NCBI RefSeq assembly: GCF_051020985.1
Contig: NC_134999.1
Span: 31,715,160-31,779,159, forward strand
Source: Nomia melanderi
Taxonomy: Eukaryota; Arthropoda; Insecta; Hymenoptera; Halictidae
Length of the DNA stretch: 64,000 nucleotides
Direction of reading: 5' to 3'
Positions within the stretch are counted from its first letter, which is position 1, and every line of letters begins with the position of its first letter. Shown in pieces: positions 50,492-61,094 of the stretch. The notes under the pieces were generated by a model that saw only the letters and a list, made by a program, of their open reading frames with translations, was not told the DNA's origin and ran no database searches. Made by a program: the position numbers and the translations under genes.

Positions 50492-51034
50492 CCGACATGC
50501 GTAGTCTGGAGTCGGATCTAGGACTTGTATTGGATATTTGATGTTGAATGTAGCTTGAATATTGTTTAATTTAAATTGATTGAAAGAGATGTGTTGTGAA
50601 TATTGAATATCGGTATTTTTATTTGAAATTAGTAGGATGTGAAATGGTACTGAGTGGAGTGTTTAAGGATCGAATTAGGATTGTATTGGATATTTGATGT
50701 TGAATGTAGCTTGAATATTGTTTAATTTAAATTGATTGAAAGAGATGTTCTGTTGTGAATATTGAATATGGGTATTTTTATTTGAAATTAGTAGGATGTG
50801 AAATGGTACTGAGTGGAGTGTTTAAGGATCGAATTAGGAATCAATAGTCTGAAGTCGAACCTAGGACTTGTATTGGATATTTGATGTTGAATGTAGCTTG
50901 AATATTGTTTAATTTAAATTGATTGAAAGAGATGTGTTGTGAATATTGAATATCGGTATTTTTATTTGAAATTAGTAGGATGTGAAATGGTACTGAGTGG
51001 AGTGTTTAAGGATCGAATTGGGAATCAGTAGTAC
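50492..51034 (+). repeat. Tandem array of three near-identical units, spacing 156 and 187 bp
   Basis: The core starting TTGTATTGGATATTTGATGT occurs at 50525, 50681 and 50868. The unit bodies are nearly identical. The middle junction lacks a linker of about 30 bases (AGTCTGAAGTCGAACCTAGG type) that precedes copies 1 and 3. The array is strongly G/T-rich and poor in C, and it forms the right arm of the island at 49.8-50.5 kb. Confidence 0.95.
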
Positions 51035-51880
51035 TGATACTTTATATTTTAAAGGAGTACATTTTCAATTAATGTTCTTTATTTATAAATGAATTCAGGA
51101 GTATGGAAATGGAAGTATTAATATTAACATTAATAATAGAAAATTCAATATTGAAGGAAATGCTTTGTGTATTAATGCTTGATTTAATCGTTCATCGTGC
51201 TATTTATTCTCACCAATCGTCCTGTAAATTGGTCCTGCGGAGCCTTTGAGTATGCTAGTGATCTACAAGGGGTGGGGGCTAATTAGAGGCGCGCCTGGTT
51301 GTTTAAAATCGGTATTCAATGTAAATATCACGGTCCTAGCCGCTGCTTTCGCGCACGCAGCAGTTTCACACGTCGCGGAAAGAGTAAATTCTCACGGTGA
51401 AAGATCGTCAGTCGAGGTAAGAGAGTGGAGAAATATGGCCATTGTTGCGGGACTCATTGGTGTATCCTGTTGCGGATCGGGACGGAGGAAGAAAAATCAG
51501 CAAGTTTGGCCGCTCCCCTCGGTTCTTTTCTTTTTATACTGCAACGAGAACGTATTTTTGTCGAAATGCATCTTATTATACGCCGTCGAGCTCAATTCAG
51601 CGACTTTCGTATCGATCGTCTCGGAAAAAAATTTCAGCTCTCTACTGAAAAAAAATTGGGTCACTTTCATAATCAGAATGGACACCGGACATCGTAATAC
51701 TTATAAAAAAATAGTGAAATCTTTTCGTATATTTACCGTTTTACGCCGGTCGTTCACGACGGAGATAATGAATACTGATAAGCTCCGAAACCTGCATTCA
51801 AACATTGCACAGCAAGTTTCTCTCGCATTTAACTTCGATATTCCCTATCGAAAACATTGATCTTGATTCTTGTTCAATTT
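51035..51880. other. Longest open frame of the window (51246-51860, +), not called as a gene
   Basis: This 204-codon frame starts at TTG, with the first ATG two codons later. A donor-like CGAG|GTAAGA lies at 51416/51417. Two other + frames and one - frame are also open over 51425-51697, so low stop density rather than selection probably explains it. No family was recognised. Confidence 0.35.
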
Positions 51881-53500
51881 ACATCTAACGTTAGCTAATT
51901 TAAATTATAACACAATCTTCATTTACTTCCACTATCTCCCAATCCCTCCCAACCTTACAAATAAAACACTTCACCAATTAAAACCTCCAATTACTTTCCT
52001 CTTTCCATAATCATCAAACAATCCTAATTCCAAACAATCTTTTCACTCGTAACTACAACTCTGAAATCATCCACCTTCCCCACAAACATCTCGCAAAACA
52101 CAAAAACTTCACCCCTGTCGATACACAATATAAATCGCAATCACCGAAAAAAGTCACTAAGAAACTTCCTCGAAGCAACTTCAGCCATAAACTTCATATC
52201 ACACTCAAAAGAAAACGTTTTCTCACCGCGGAGAACAGATCCGAGCCCTGTACGACCATAACTCCCGGCGACCTCCAATCCAGCTTAGAGGAGTATGTAA
52301 TTCCTCCGCGAAACAGCCCTTTAAACGTCCCCTCAATCACAACCGCATCGCGCAGAACACACTTTCCACTTCGCGGTCGTCCCTCGGAATTCAATAGACC
52401 AGAAGAAACCTAGAAAAAAGGAGCCGCGACGGCTGAAACTCGGAGTCCACGTGAGGACATTTAAATTTCATCGCGCAGGCCAGCGGCCGATGCGTATCTG
52501 CGCGACCGGGTGCCCTTTTTTCGACGGAGTCCGTCTTGCCGGGGACAGCTTGACGTGGAATCGTCGAAAAACGCGCATAAAGCCGTCCGTAGACGGCGAT
52601 TCGTTTTACGGGCACGGAGGGCGTGCGGCCGCGAAAGAAATTCGCCAGCTCATGCATATACAGGGGAGGACCGTTTCAATGGTATCAATAGCCGATCGAA
52701 AAACTGGTACAATCTTGCCGCGTTCCCCGCGGGCCAGCCTCGTCCCCCCTGCCCCTCTTTCCCCTCCGCGGAATGTCCGCGGCCCCGACGGTCGGCAATC
52801 CCTGCCAAGGAGGCCTCACCTGGGCCTTTTTACACGAGTCATTGTATTTGCGCGAGCGTGCCCGAAATATTAATCCCGGCGGGGGAACTCGGCTCGACTT
52901 CCACGGTCGGCCACCTGTACCATCGAGACACGACATTGCCCGGTACCACGACGCCGGGCCCGGCGCAATGCCCACCAATTGGTCCGAACACGAAACGATA
53001 TACTCGATTCGTCTTCTTGCTTAACTGAAGCCTGGGGAAGGGCTGCGGCGGATGTTAGGGTACTTCGTGGTCTTTTTCTCGAGGTGATTCCAGTGCGAAG
53101 TATTGATGTCCGCGGGCTCAGACTTCAGATGATACAGGGGTTTTGTACGGCTGGAGCCGTGTATTACGGTTTTTCGATGATCGAGCGAAGTATTCTCCGT
53201 GGAAACGTTTTGGAAGAGTCTGAGAGACTTCGACGATCGATGGGTAGTTATTGGCGATTGAAGTTGCCCTTCTCGGAAATTATAAATGAGTTCGCAGTTG
53301 GAAATATTGACGATTGGAGTCTTTTTCAGGAGAATCGTAAGTGACAAGGTGAAAGTTGGAAATGTAGTTTTAGATTCCAAGTGTCTACGGAAATGTACAA
53401 TAGGTATTCATGAATTCCAAGCTTTAAACATTAAAAAGCAAGAACATCGAATTCCGAGGCGCCCATCCCAGGTTCGCTCCAGAAACTCAGGAACCAATAG
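51881..53500. other. GC island 52220-53000 with strong arms
   Basis: Left line 52021-52080 counts 21 C and 2 G; right line 53281-53340 counts 6 C and 15 G. The + frames at 52451-53344 (up to 172 codons) overlap each other and minus frames and are uncalled. Confidence 0.6.
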
Positions 53501-54987
53501 AAAAGCATAAACAAACACCGCGGCCGAGGCCTATAGCCAGGAAGTCGGTGTATCGGGGATTCCGTACGAATGGAATGCCTAGAAATTAGTAAGTCAGCGC
53601 CAGCGCGCTGGAAGTAACACGAAAAAGCTATTCGAAGATATTGACCGGGACGCTCCCGGCTCAGATTATCGTTCTTAATGCGAAAGCCGTGACGAGCGGG
53701 CCGGCGTGGTCGCCGACAAAAAAAAAGAGAGGACGTCGTAGAAATTTATCGGGGGCCAAAATACGTGATAGCCGGCCCTTTTCCGTGGGGATCGAACACG
53801 CTAGAACGGGCCCGGCTTAAATTGTTGGGACAGAGCGCACGGTTCCCGCGTGGTTAGGAGTCATCGCAAGGGATCAAAAAGACGCCTGAAGGATACTAGA
53901 GAAAGGAGTGGCTAAACTGGATCCCGGCCGAGATAAGGCCGAGCCACTACCGTGCTACCAAGCCGCATAGAGATAGGATACTACCTTCGGGAGAAACTCA
54001 TTACCCTCTAATAGTTCCTCGTACCGTAAAGGCTCCGCGAAAGGGCTATCCAGAATTTCAATTTGAGGAGAGCCGCACCGGTACCAGACACGCCGGCCGC
54101 GCTTTGCATAATAAATAACCGCGCGTTTCGAAGATCTCGGGATTTCGGGAACACGCAGCCTCCGAGGCCGCCCTCGGATATTTTATACTATGAAAGTTGA
54201 GCCGACTTTAAACGACTTTGATAGTTCACCGAGCGGACCTTGTCGGTGTTTCGTGGGTATAATGAAAGGGAGGACTGGACGGGCTCCGTTGATGCGGACG
54301 GACGGGCCGGGGAAAATTTGTTGTTTGTTTGATGTAGCCAAATGGGGGATTTCGTAAGTGGGCGTACGGAAATTTCGATTCTGCTGGGACTTTTGGGAAT
54401 TTGTTGAGATTCTTAGCGTTACGCGAGTATTTGCATGATTGAACTATTTTTGACGCTGGAGACTGGATCAGGGTTTGGAAGCTTGTGTTCGTTGAACGAG
54501 GATAACTGTAAAACTGAAATAAAGAGGAACATAGAGACACGACCGATTACAATGTAATTACTAATTAATTCGATTTTTCAAGCGCTCGCATGCCATCGGT
54601 ATCGAGCATTCCAATATCACCGCACTAAGACGTAAACTAAATTTAGGCCCAATCTTCTCTTCCACAAACCAACCGAAAATCCCACTTATCGCCGGCAATA
54701 ATCAAATTTTCGGTACCATAAAGGTAGTTTTCCGACGCTGGCCGAAACGTCGGCGTACAGCAATCAAGCACGAAATACGGTTCCCGAACAAGCGTAAACC
54801 ATTCGGGAACGAAGAGTGTCGGAAAATTAATTTCCTTATCGCGAACATCAGAGAAATGCTCGGCCTATCCGTTGGCTGACGGTCAAACGTCCCTGGAGGT
54901 GGGAAGGGGGGAGGAACAAGATCTCGGCCGTCGTTAGAACGGCCTCCAGTTTTCGGTAGTGCGACGGTCGAGCGGTATTTTAACGAT
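53501..54987. other. GC islands 53510-54200 and start of 54700-55440
   Basis: 54240-54500 is G/T-rich on +, which makes the minus strand poor in T and explains the open minus frame at 54226-54540. Octamer-like TTTGCATAAT at 54104-54113. Confidence 0.5.
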
Positions 54988-55452
54988 CTAACGACACGTC
55001 CGTCCGGTTGACATTTTCGAGTCTCGTGTGCTGCCCCTTTCTGAATAGATAGGACCCGGGCCAGGCCCCTTAATTGGGCCTCGTGTTGATCCACTATCGC
55101 CGCCTCGGTAGCGGGCTCGGTAGTTGAGCTGCTGCCTTTTCCTCTTTCGCTCCTTTTTCCACCATCCTCCGTCGATCTCCTTTCTATTTTCGGCTCCGGA
55201 CGTGTCCTTCTTCAACCCCTGAGCGTCCTGCTCGTCCTGCTCGTTTTCTCGAGCTTTTATCTCGGCGCTGATGCACGCTGTGCGCGGGTGCGCCTGATCC
55301 TCCGAGGATAAAGGAAGCTGAGGAGCCACCGCGGGCATGTAAACGCGGACCACTGGGGTGGCTTCTTTGATACTTGCTGGAGGATGCGGCCTCGGTGTTC
55401 GCGTATTTCCTGGGAACGGAGGTTCGTGATCCAAAGTGAAATATTGAATTTT
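54988..55452 (-). CDS. Candidate exon 2 of the same model, unrecognised Pro-rich/basic protein
   Basis: After a 480-bp intron (55932-55453) with GT-AG ends, the acceptor ...TTCCACCGCAG| opens a phase-0 frame of 154 codons ending at a stop at 54988. The first part is proline-rich. It is followed by an acidic, Gln/Glu/Asp-rich stretch (ENEQDEQD) and then a strongly basic cluster (WKKERKRKRQQ) that resembles a nuclear localisation signal. No family was recognised. A second acceptor 11 bases upstream (CTTACAG) would give a different phase and fits exon 1 less well. The last 45 or so codons look less protein-like, while another frame over 55211-54702 becomes attractive there. A five-A run on the coding strand (55158-55154) sits at the point where one frame would have to pass into the other. 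No donor of good quality was seen inside. The intron contains the TTAA element at 55520-55743. Confidence 0.45.
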   Translation of the reverse strand, partial: KIQYFTLDHEPPFPGNTRTPRPHPPASIKEATPVVRVYMPAVAPQLPLSSEDQAHPRTACISAEIKARENEQDEQDAQGLKKDTSGAENRKEIDGGWWKKERKRKRQQLNYRARYRGGDSGSTRGPIKGPGPGPIYSERGSTRDSKMSTGRTCR

Positions 55453-55519
55453 CTGCGGTGGAACTGTAAGATGTTTCAGGTAATACGGCTTTATTGATCT
55501 TCACTTCAATTGAGGTTCT

Positions 55520-55743
55520 TTAACCCTTTACGCCTCTATGTCGTGTGACTCATCAGTTTTATTCACAGGCGTGCTTCTTGGTCAGGATATTTTTAAAGTA
55601 CAATATATTATGATGCTGTTTTCAATATTATTAATTAAAAGAATTGTTCATATTGCTTTCTATAAAATAACTTCTAATAATTTCTAATAATACAGAGTTA
55701 TCGAGGAAAAACTGCAAAAGAAATTCCGCGTGCAAGGGGCTAA
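55520..55743. mobile_element. TTAA MITE inside the candidate intron
   Basis: The left end is TTAACCCTTTACGCCTCTA. The right end reversed is TTAGCCCCTTGCACGCGGA, so the outer TTAA is decayed there. Length 224 bp. Subterminal GTGACTCATCAGT resembles the motif of other members. It occupies nearly half of the 480-bp intron proposed between the two exons on the minus strand. Confidence 0.7.
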
Positions 55744-55932
55744 TATGTTTCGATAATATAGACGTTACGGTGTAATTAGATTTAGAAGCTAGAAAATAGG
55801 TAGATGACTATAATTATAGAATATTTTGTGAAGAAGTGAATAGCTAGGGGCTAGAATATGTTTGATAAAGGGATATTGTCGTCAGTTGTTTCGAAACATC
55901 TTTTCAATTTTGTCATTGTATAAGTTACTTAC

Positions 55933-56127
55933 CTGGAGTTTGTTTTCATTTGAGTTTTTATGGGCCGATGGTTCTCCCTTTTGCGTTTTATCATTCAGCG
56001 TCGCCGGATTAGGCGTGTGCTGATGACAGGTGGCCAGATTGGTGAAACTCCGTCGGGATCGAATGACCCTAGTGTATACCGGTAGCGTGGAACTTGATAC
56101 AGGACAGGCCGAAAGTAGCTCGTCCAA
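55933..56127 (-). CDS. Candidate internal exon of an unrecognised protein (exon 1 of a two-exon model)
   Basis: On the minus strand this frame is open for 65 codons and ends exactly at a consensus splice donor, CAG|GTAAGT (GT at 55932-55931), leaving phase 0. An in-frame TAA lies at 56136-56134 and there is no in-frame ATG, so it would be an internal exon. A possible acceptor AG lies at 56094-56093 after a moderately pyrimidine-rich stretch, which would shorten the exon to about 160 bases; the 5' end is therefore uncertain. The peptide is rich in Ser, Thr, Asn and Lys and has no domain, membrane segment or signal peptide that I recognise. The main support is that the next acceptor downstream (AG at 55454-55453) joins it in the same phase to another long open frame. 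It could still be chance. Confidence 0.45.
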
Positions 56128-56133
56128 GTTAAT

Positions 56134-57986
56134 TTAGTATACGACAAGGAATTCTATACACGATGTAGGTCCTTCCGTAGGGCACTCCTTCGCGAGCACC
56201 AGCTGACACGCCCGTCTAACCATCCCGGACGTCTTCGAGCCCCGAAAACTCTCAATTTACGCCGGCATGGAAAATAAACTTATCATTTGCTCCCGTGTTA
56301 ATCCGTTCCGACGTTCGAATCTTTCCGCTTTTGTAGCTCCTTTGGGGGTTAGTTCGACATCCAGTCGCAACCTTTCGTTCGTTGAATTAATATTCCACCG
56401 TAAACCTTAGACAAAGGCGTCCTGCAACTGTGATAGTCCAATCGTAAGAACCTAGTTCCTGGCAAAGAAAAAAGATTCATAACTTCAAGGATATATAGTA
56501 CTTATTTTAATATCATCAAAGGGAGACGATTAATCTTCGCAATCTTGGCAATAGCTCCCTTAAATTACAATAAGCACCAATACGCGATTAAAGAAAAGAG
56601 CCCAAAGCAAACAACAAGATTAGTTCACTCAACACTTCATTCCGAAGATAATCAAGCACGAATATTTGCTACTCAGCTAATTGCAGTTCTCCAATCAAAC
56701 TACAATTAATTACACCGGGCACCGACTCAACCGACTCCCGATCAAGCCCGGTTCCCCGAAAGCAAAACAAGCAGCCCGGCAAACTTCATTAAACGTTTCA
56801 CCGCGCGAAATCTCGATCAGTCGCATAAACCAAGAGCCCCGTCCCGCTCACGACCTATCCGGCAGACGTCCAACGTCGTATTTCACCGGGCCAACGGCAG
56901 CCTATCATCAAAATCTCCAAATCGAACCGACCAATAAACCCCGGCACCGGCGCGCCGTCTTCGCGCTCGTTCATCAGCGTCGCGACAGAGCAATCGTCGA
57001 AAGGGGAAGTAGTTAAAACGACGAACGTAGATGGAGAGCTCGCTCGAAACTCCACGAATGTAATTAGAACTCTTAATTATCGGAGGCGTTGCGCGCCGGT
57101 TCTAACGTCGCGGCGCGCTACAGCATTCCCGGGGATCGTAATGAGGCAACGACAAAAGAAAAGGCGGCGGGACAGACAAACGAGGCATCGATAGGCAGCG
57201 CGACCGGGGGGGAGAGAAAAAAGAAACGAGAAGTCGATAAGCGGAGGCGCTGCGCGCTGCCGCCACCGATGAAGTGGTTCTGGCCTAATTGGCTTCCGTT
57301 GCTCTGTTCATGGGCCGCTGGCTTTTCCCATAAATTAACTTTACGCGACGCTTTAATTAAACCACCGTGGGTCGCGACCCGCGCGTATTTCAGGAAGAAA
57401 CGAAAGGACCGGCGGAGGAGGGCGGGCTGGATTCGATCGCATACCTTTCATATTCCTGTCTATTTATTGCGAGAGCCGCGTGGGCTAAAACTGTCTTTAG
57501 GGGTCCGCTCCATTGGGCCGCGGGCTCCTTAAAACTTTTATGTACGATCTTAATGATACTATTCCCTTGGACACCGCTGGACACTTCTCGCGATCCTTTT
57601 TGGCGGAGAGCGCAGGGTGGCCGGTAGTAAAGTTCCCAGCAGGATTTTGGCGTCCCGTCCAAGTGCGTGCTTTATATTTTTACAAGGAATATATTGCTTC
57701 GGGTGAAAGTGCTCGCGCGAGTTTATTAGAGTTACGGCCGGGTAATTGACGGTTTTATTCGGGGATTTTCGACGGGGGATACGGATAAACGATAGGCGAG
57801 GTTTCACTTGAATAATGGGTGTACCGGGTTTGGCCGTTAGAACGAAACGAGTGTGATTTCGCTTGAAAAATTTCGCGAGTATATTGCTAACGACTGCAGA
57901 GTCGAGCAGTGATGTTGTGGTTCCAGGTTAGACCACGATCGTTAAGCAGGCAATTAGGTGCTTCTCGAATTCATCGGTTCCTAATA
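56134..57986. other. GC island 56660-57720 with arms
   Basis: 56460-56680 is C/A-rich and 57730-57900 is G/T-rich. The 147-codon + frame at 57089-57532 is Arg/Lys-rich and overlapped on the minus strand; uncalled. Confidence 0.55.
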
Positions 57987-58226
57987 TTAACACGTTGAAT
58001 GCCGTGGTCACCGGTGAATCCCAACCGAAGCGAATTACTACAGTTCACTCAATTAAACGATGACCATTGAAAACATTTCTATATTCTAAAGAACCCTACC
58101 TAACGCGGTGACATTCAGCTAGACGAACGTGCAATAACGATAATGCAATTCAATCGAATGATTCAATATTTGATTTCTTCCATCTGTATTTTGCTCTGTC
58201 AGATTATACGGCATTCAACGTGTTAA
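57987..58226. mobile_element. TTAA MITE with near-perfect terminal inverted repeats
   Basis: This 240-bp element carries TTAACACGTTGAATGCCGT at both ends in inverted orientation, 19 of 19 bases identical. Inside the left end is GGTCACCGGTGA, the same type of subterminal motif as at 35.7 kb. The intact ends suggest it is one of the youngest members here. Confidence 0.85.
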
Positions 58227-58904
58227 GTAACAATTATTCCTGCATCAACAAACACATTATCCCTAAAACACAAGTGTCCACTCACGCAGGCAGCCCGCTC
58301 ATCCCTCAGTTGATAGGCCAATCTCCAAAGGCGACTTACTTAACCAGGGGAATCATAGCTGGTACTAATTAGATCCGTCCGCATAACCACCTAATATTCC
58401 GAGCCACCGGATTCCAGATACAGGCGAACTGGCCGCGCCATTAATAGTTCCCGAACAGCGTTCCCCGGTAATTCCCTAAAATAAACATTTTACGAGGCCG
58501 CCGATCCCCGTTGCGCCGCGCCGCGACCGATTCTTAGCATACGCTTCCCCACGGCCGGCCACAAAATTCGGCCGCAATTATCGGCCGGTCGCAAAAACTC
58601 CGTGAAAACACGTCTTCGCGCCCAGCCGATCGGCGCCCGCGTTCCCTGGCCAATTTGTCTGCATCATATAGAGCCGCTCGTAAAATAGAGCACTCCATCC
58701 GAGAGAGTCGCTCGGAATACCAATGAGAGGGGGCTCGGAGGTTTCGCAGGTTGCCGACAGTGGCTTCATGGGAACCAGTCAGCCCCGGCCGAGACGGTAA
58801 CACGCGCGCCGCCGATTGACACACACTCGCGCAAAACGGAGCGGCGGGATCGACAAGATCGGATCGCGGCCTCGGCTCGGGCCCGAGAGCCCGAGACCGG
58901 TCCC

Positions 58905-58942
58905 TTTATAAATCTGAGGCCGCAGCTGGCAATTTCAGACCG
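58905..58942 (+). promoter_or_regulatory. Candidate TATA/initiator core promoter
   Basis: TATAAA at 58907-58912 is followed by TTCAGAC, whose TCA (58935-58937) places +1 at about 58937. That is 30 bases from the first T of the TATA box, the spacing expected for insect TATA-initiator promoters. It sits in a GC-rich island with little else that is AT-rich nearby. A downstream ATG at 58999 opens only 28 codons. Other reading: chance match. Confidence 0.25.
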
Positions 58943-60330
58943 CCCTCCTCCTCCCCCCCGCGCCGGCGTCTCCTATACAAGGATCCCGTAGGCGGCAATG
59001 AGAGATGAACTGCGGAATCGTAATCGAATCGTACCTAACATTGTTTCAGGTATCCTAGCATTGTGCCGGCGATCGATCCAGTAAATCTTCTGCCCCTCAC
59101 CGTGCTCTGAGTATTAAATGGAGCGGTCACGGCACGCTCTTTATCAGACCGGCCGCGTTCTCGTTTTGCTCCTCTGCGGCCAGTTTCGATAGGGTACCGT
59201 TTCGCGGGCTGATCGCTGCCATGATTTATTCGGGCCAGCGCGAAGTGCATTTCTTAGTTTGGCTTTTGGGAGCGTGTTTGTTTACGGTGATCGATTGGGG
59301 AGGATGCAGCATCGACGGCGAGGGATGTGGGTTCTTATAGGTATTTGGCGATAGACTGCAATAGCGATGATGAGTTGCGGTTAACTAGTTATAGGGGAAT
59401 ACTCGGAAAGTGTGTTGTGATCGTAGGCTTCGGATATTTGAAATTTCAATTTTTCTAGGGAATTGAGGTAATATAGAGATGTATTAAAGTATCTATTTTA
59501 TTCATTTCGGAAGATGTTTTAATATCCAATATTTGATGAATTATCTACCGAAAAATATAAAATCCATGATCTACTACCAGAATAATCACCGATCAGAAAA
59601 TAGCATTCCCAGACACTCTCGGCCAACCTGAATTCCTCGCGTCCGAACACGAGCAATGCCAGACAGTCCCAATCAATCACCGTGGCCAGCGACACGTAAA
59701 TTACAGAACGCAGAGAGCAACACGAAATTCAAGGTAATCACGTAAAATCCATGGTATCCGCGATAATGCACACACGCGAGAGCATTCATCAACTTTCCCG
59801 GAAGTCGCGGCGCGTACCCGGAGCTCTCTCACGGCAGCCGCGCGGAGGAAGTCGTTCACCGCGGGGCAGAAATTTCGCGTAATGCTGTCGCGGCCGACAT
59901 AAATCTCCCGGTAATGGAATAATTATAATCCGGCCGGGGCGCAGGGTGGGGAGGGGGGCAGTGACGACGCGAGCGGGCGACAGCGGCGACGCCGGAGACG
60001 CCGGGGAGCGGCGGGAATTATTTTCTGGCTGTGTCCGGCCGATGATTATGCTGTCACAATCAACTAAATTAGCCGTAAGCACCGGATAATTGCGCGGCCC
60101 TGGATACAATTAGGCCGGGGCGAGCACGCCTATGACAAATCACGCTCGAGTTCGGCCTCGCTCGAACTGGTTTCCCATGGACGAACTTCATCTACATCGG
60201 CCTGATTTATCGGCGCGGCCCGGATTCCGCGAAATTATCGAGACACGCGTGAAATGTGGTCACAGCCGTCGGTCCCCGGTCATTAATCCTCCCCAGCTGG
60301 GATAAAAGCAGGATCAGGCTCGCGCGCGAC

Positions 60331-60345
60331 CGCCGCCGCCGCCGC
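60331..60345 (+). repeat. (CGC)5 run after CG-rich stretch
   Basis: Five CGC units directly follow CGCGCGCGAC, at the right edge of a GC island. Confidence 0.93.
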
Positions 60346-60744
60346 GCTCTCACACAGGCCCACGCGTATTCGAATTAATTAGCGATACTTCGCAACGGCA
60401 TGCGCGCGGCACACCGTCGGTCTCCTCGTGTGAAACTTTGTTACCGTACGAAGTTCAGCGAATTCTGAAGACTCGACATGCCTTCACTCGGGAGTTGTTT
60501 AATGGTAATATTGGTCAAAATGAATTTTTTGGTAACCGATTGGTAGTTTGTAGAGGTTTCTGGTGAACTGAAGGTAATTCTAAGAAGGGTTCTTTTATTT
60601 TGAATAGAGTTTCAGCTGTTTTATTTGGTAAACGTAAATTGGAGTGTCTTTAAGGGTATTAGTAGAAAACTAGAAACTTTGCATTTGCAATTTAACGTAA
60701 TTCTATTCAAGTAAAAACAATTATATATAGTTATTACGAAAGGA

Positions 60745-61094
60745 TTAGAAACTTAATACATTGAAAGTTCCAATCGCGATGAACGTTTAGAAGATAGTAG
60801 GCTCTAAATATTCGTCTCAGGATTTATTGTACAATTTCAAAGGAATTACTTTATTGTCAACAATTCCTTGTCAGGGAAAAAGGCATACTCCATTGTCAGC
60901 TGTTCGCCGGGTACAAGAATTTAAGCAAAAAAGAGACCTGCAGTATTTTACGCTCGGATGGGATTAACACCGTCGTTGCCAATCGTGATTTATCGCGAGT
61001 ACGTCGAGAAGGATGCGGGCAACCTCGACAGTCGGAGAAATGTCGTTCCGCTCGTCGCTCCAACGACGAAACATTTAATTATACAGTGGGTGCG
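60745..61094 (+). repeat. Copy 1 of a ~345-bp dispersed duplication
   Basis: This block (from TTAGAAACTTAATACATTG to ATTTAATTATACAGTGG) recurs in direct orientation at 63657-64000. By hand the core of about 250 bases shows about 16 differences, near 93-94% identity, including a run of more than 50 identical bases (GATGGGATTAACACCGTCG and onward). No conserved ORF, TIR or target duplication was recognised, so its nature (segmental duplication or member of a repeat family) is open. Confidence 0.93.

Larger units (their letters stand above)
58227..60744. other. GC islands 58270-59220 and 59630-60430
   Basis: 59240-59450 and 60440-60670 are G/T-rich; 59510-59760 is A/C-rich. A minus frame from ATG 59250 runs 71 codons, with a donor-like ACG|GTGAGG at about 59100, and could be a first exon; nothing else supports it. 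Confidence 0.5.

Noticed and set aside
54226..54540. 104-codon minus ORF
   Set aside because: The + strand is a G/T-rich arm, so the minus strand is C/A-rich and poor in stop codons.
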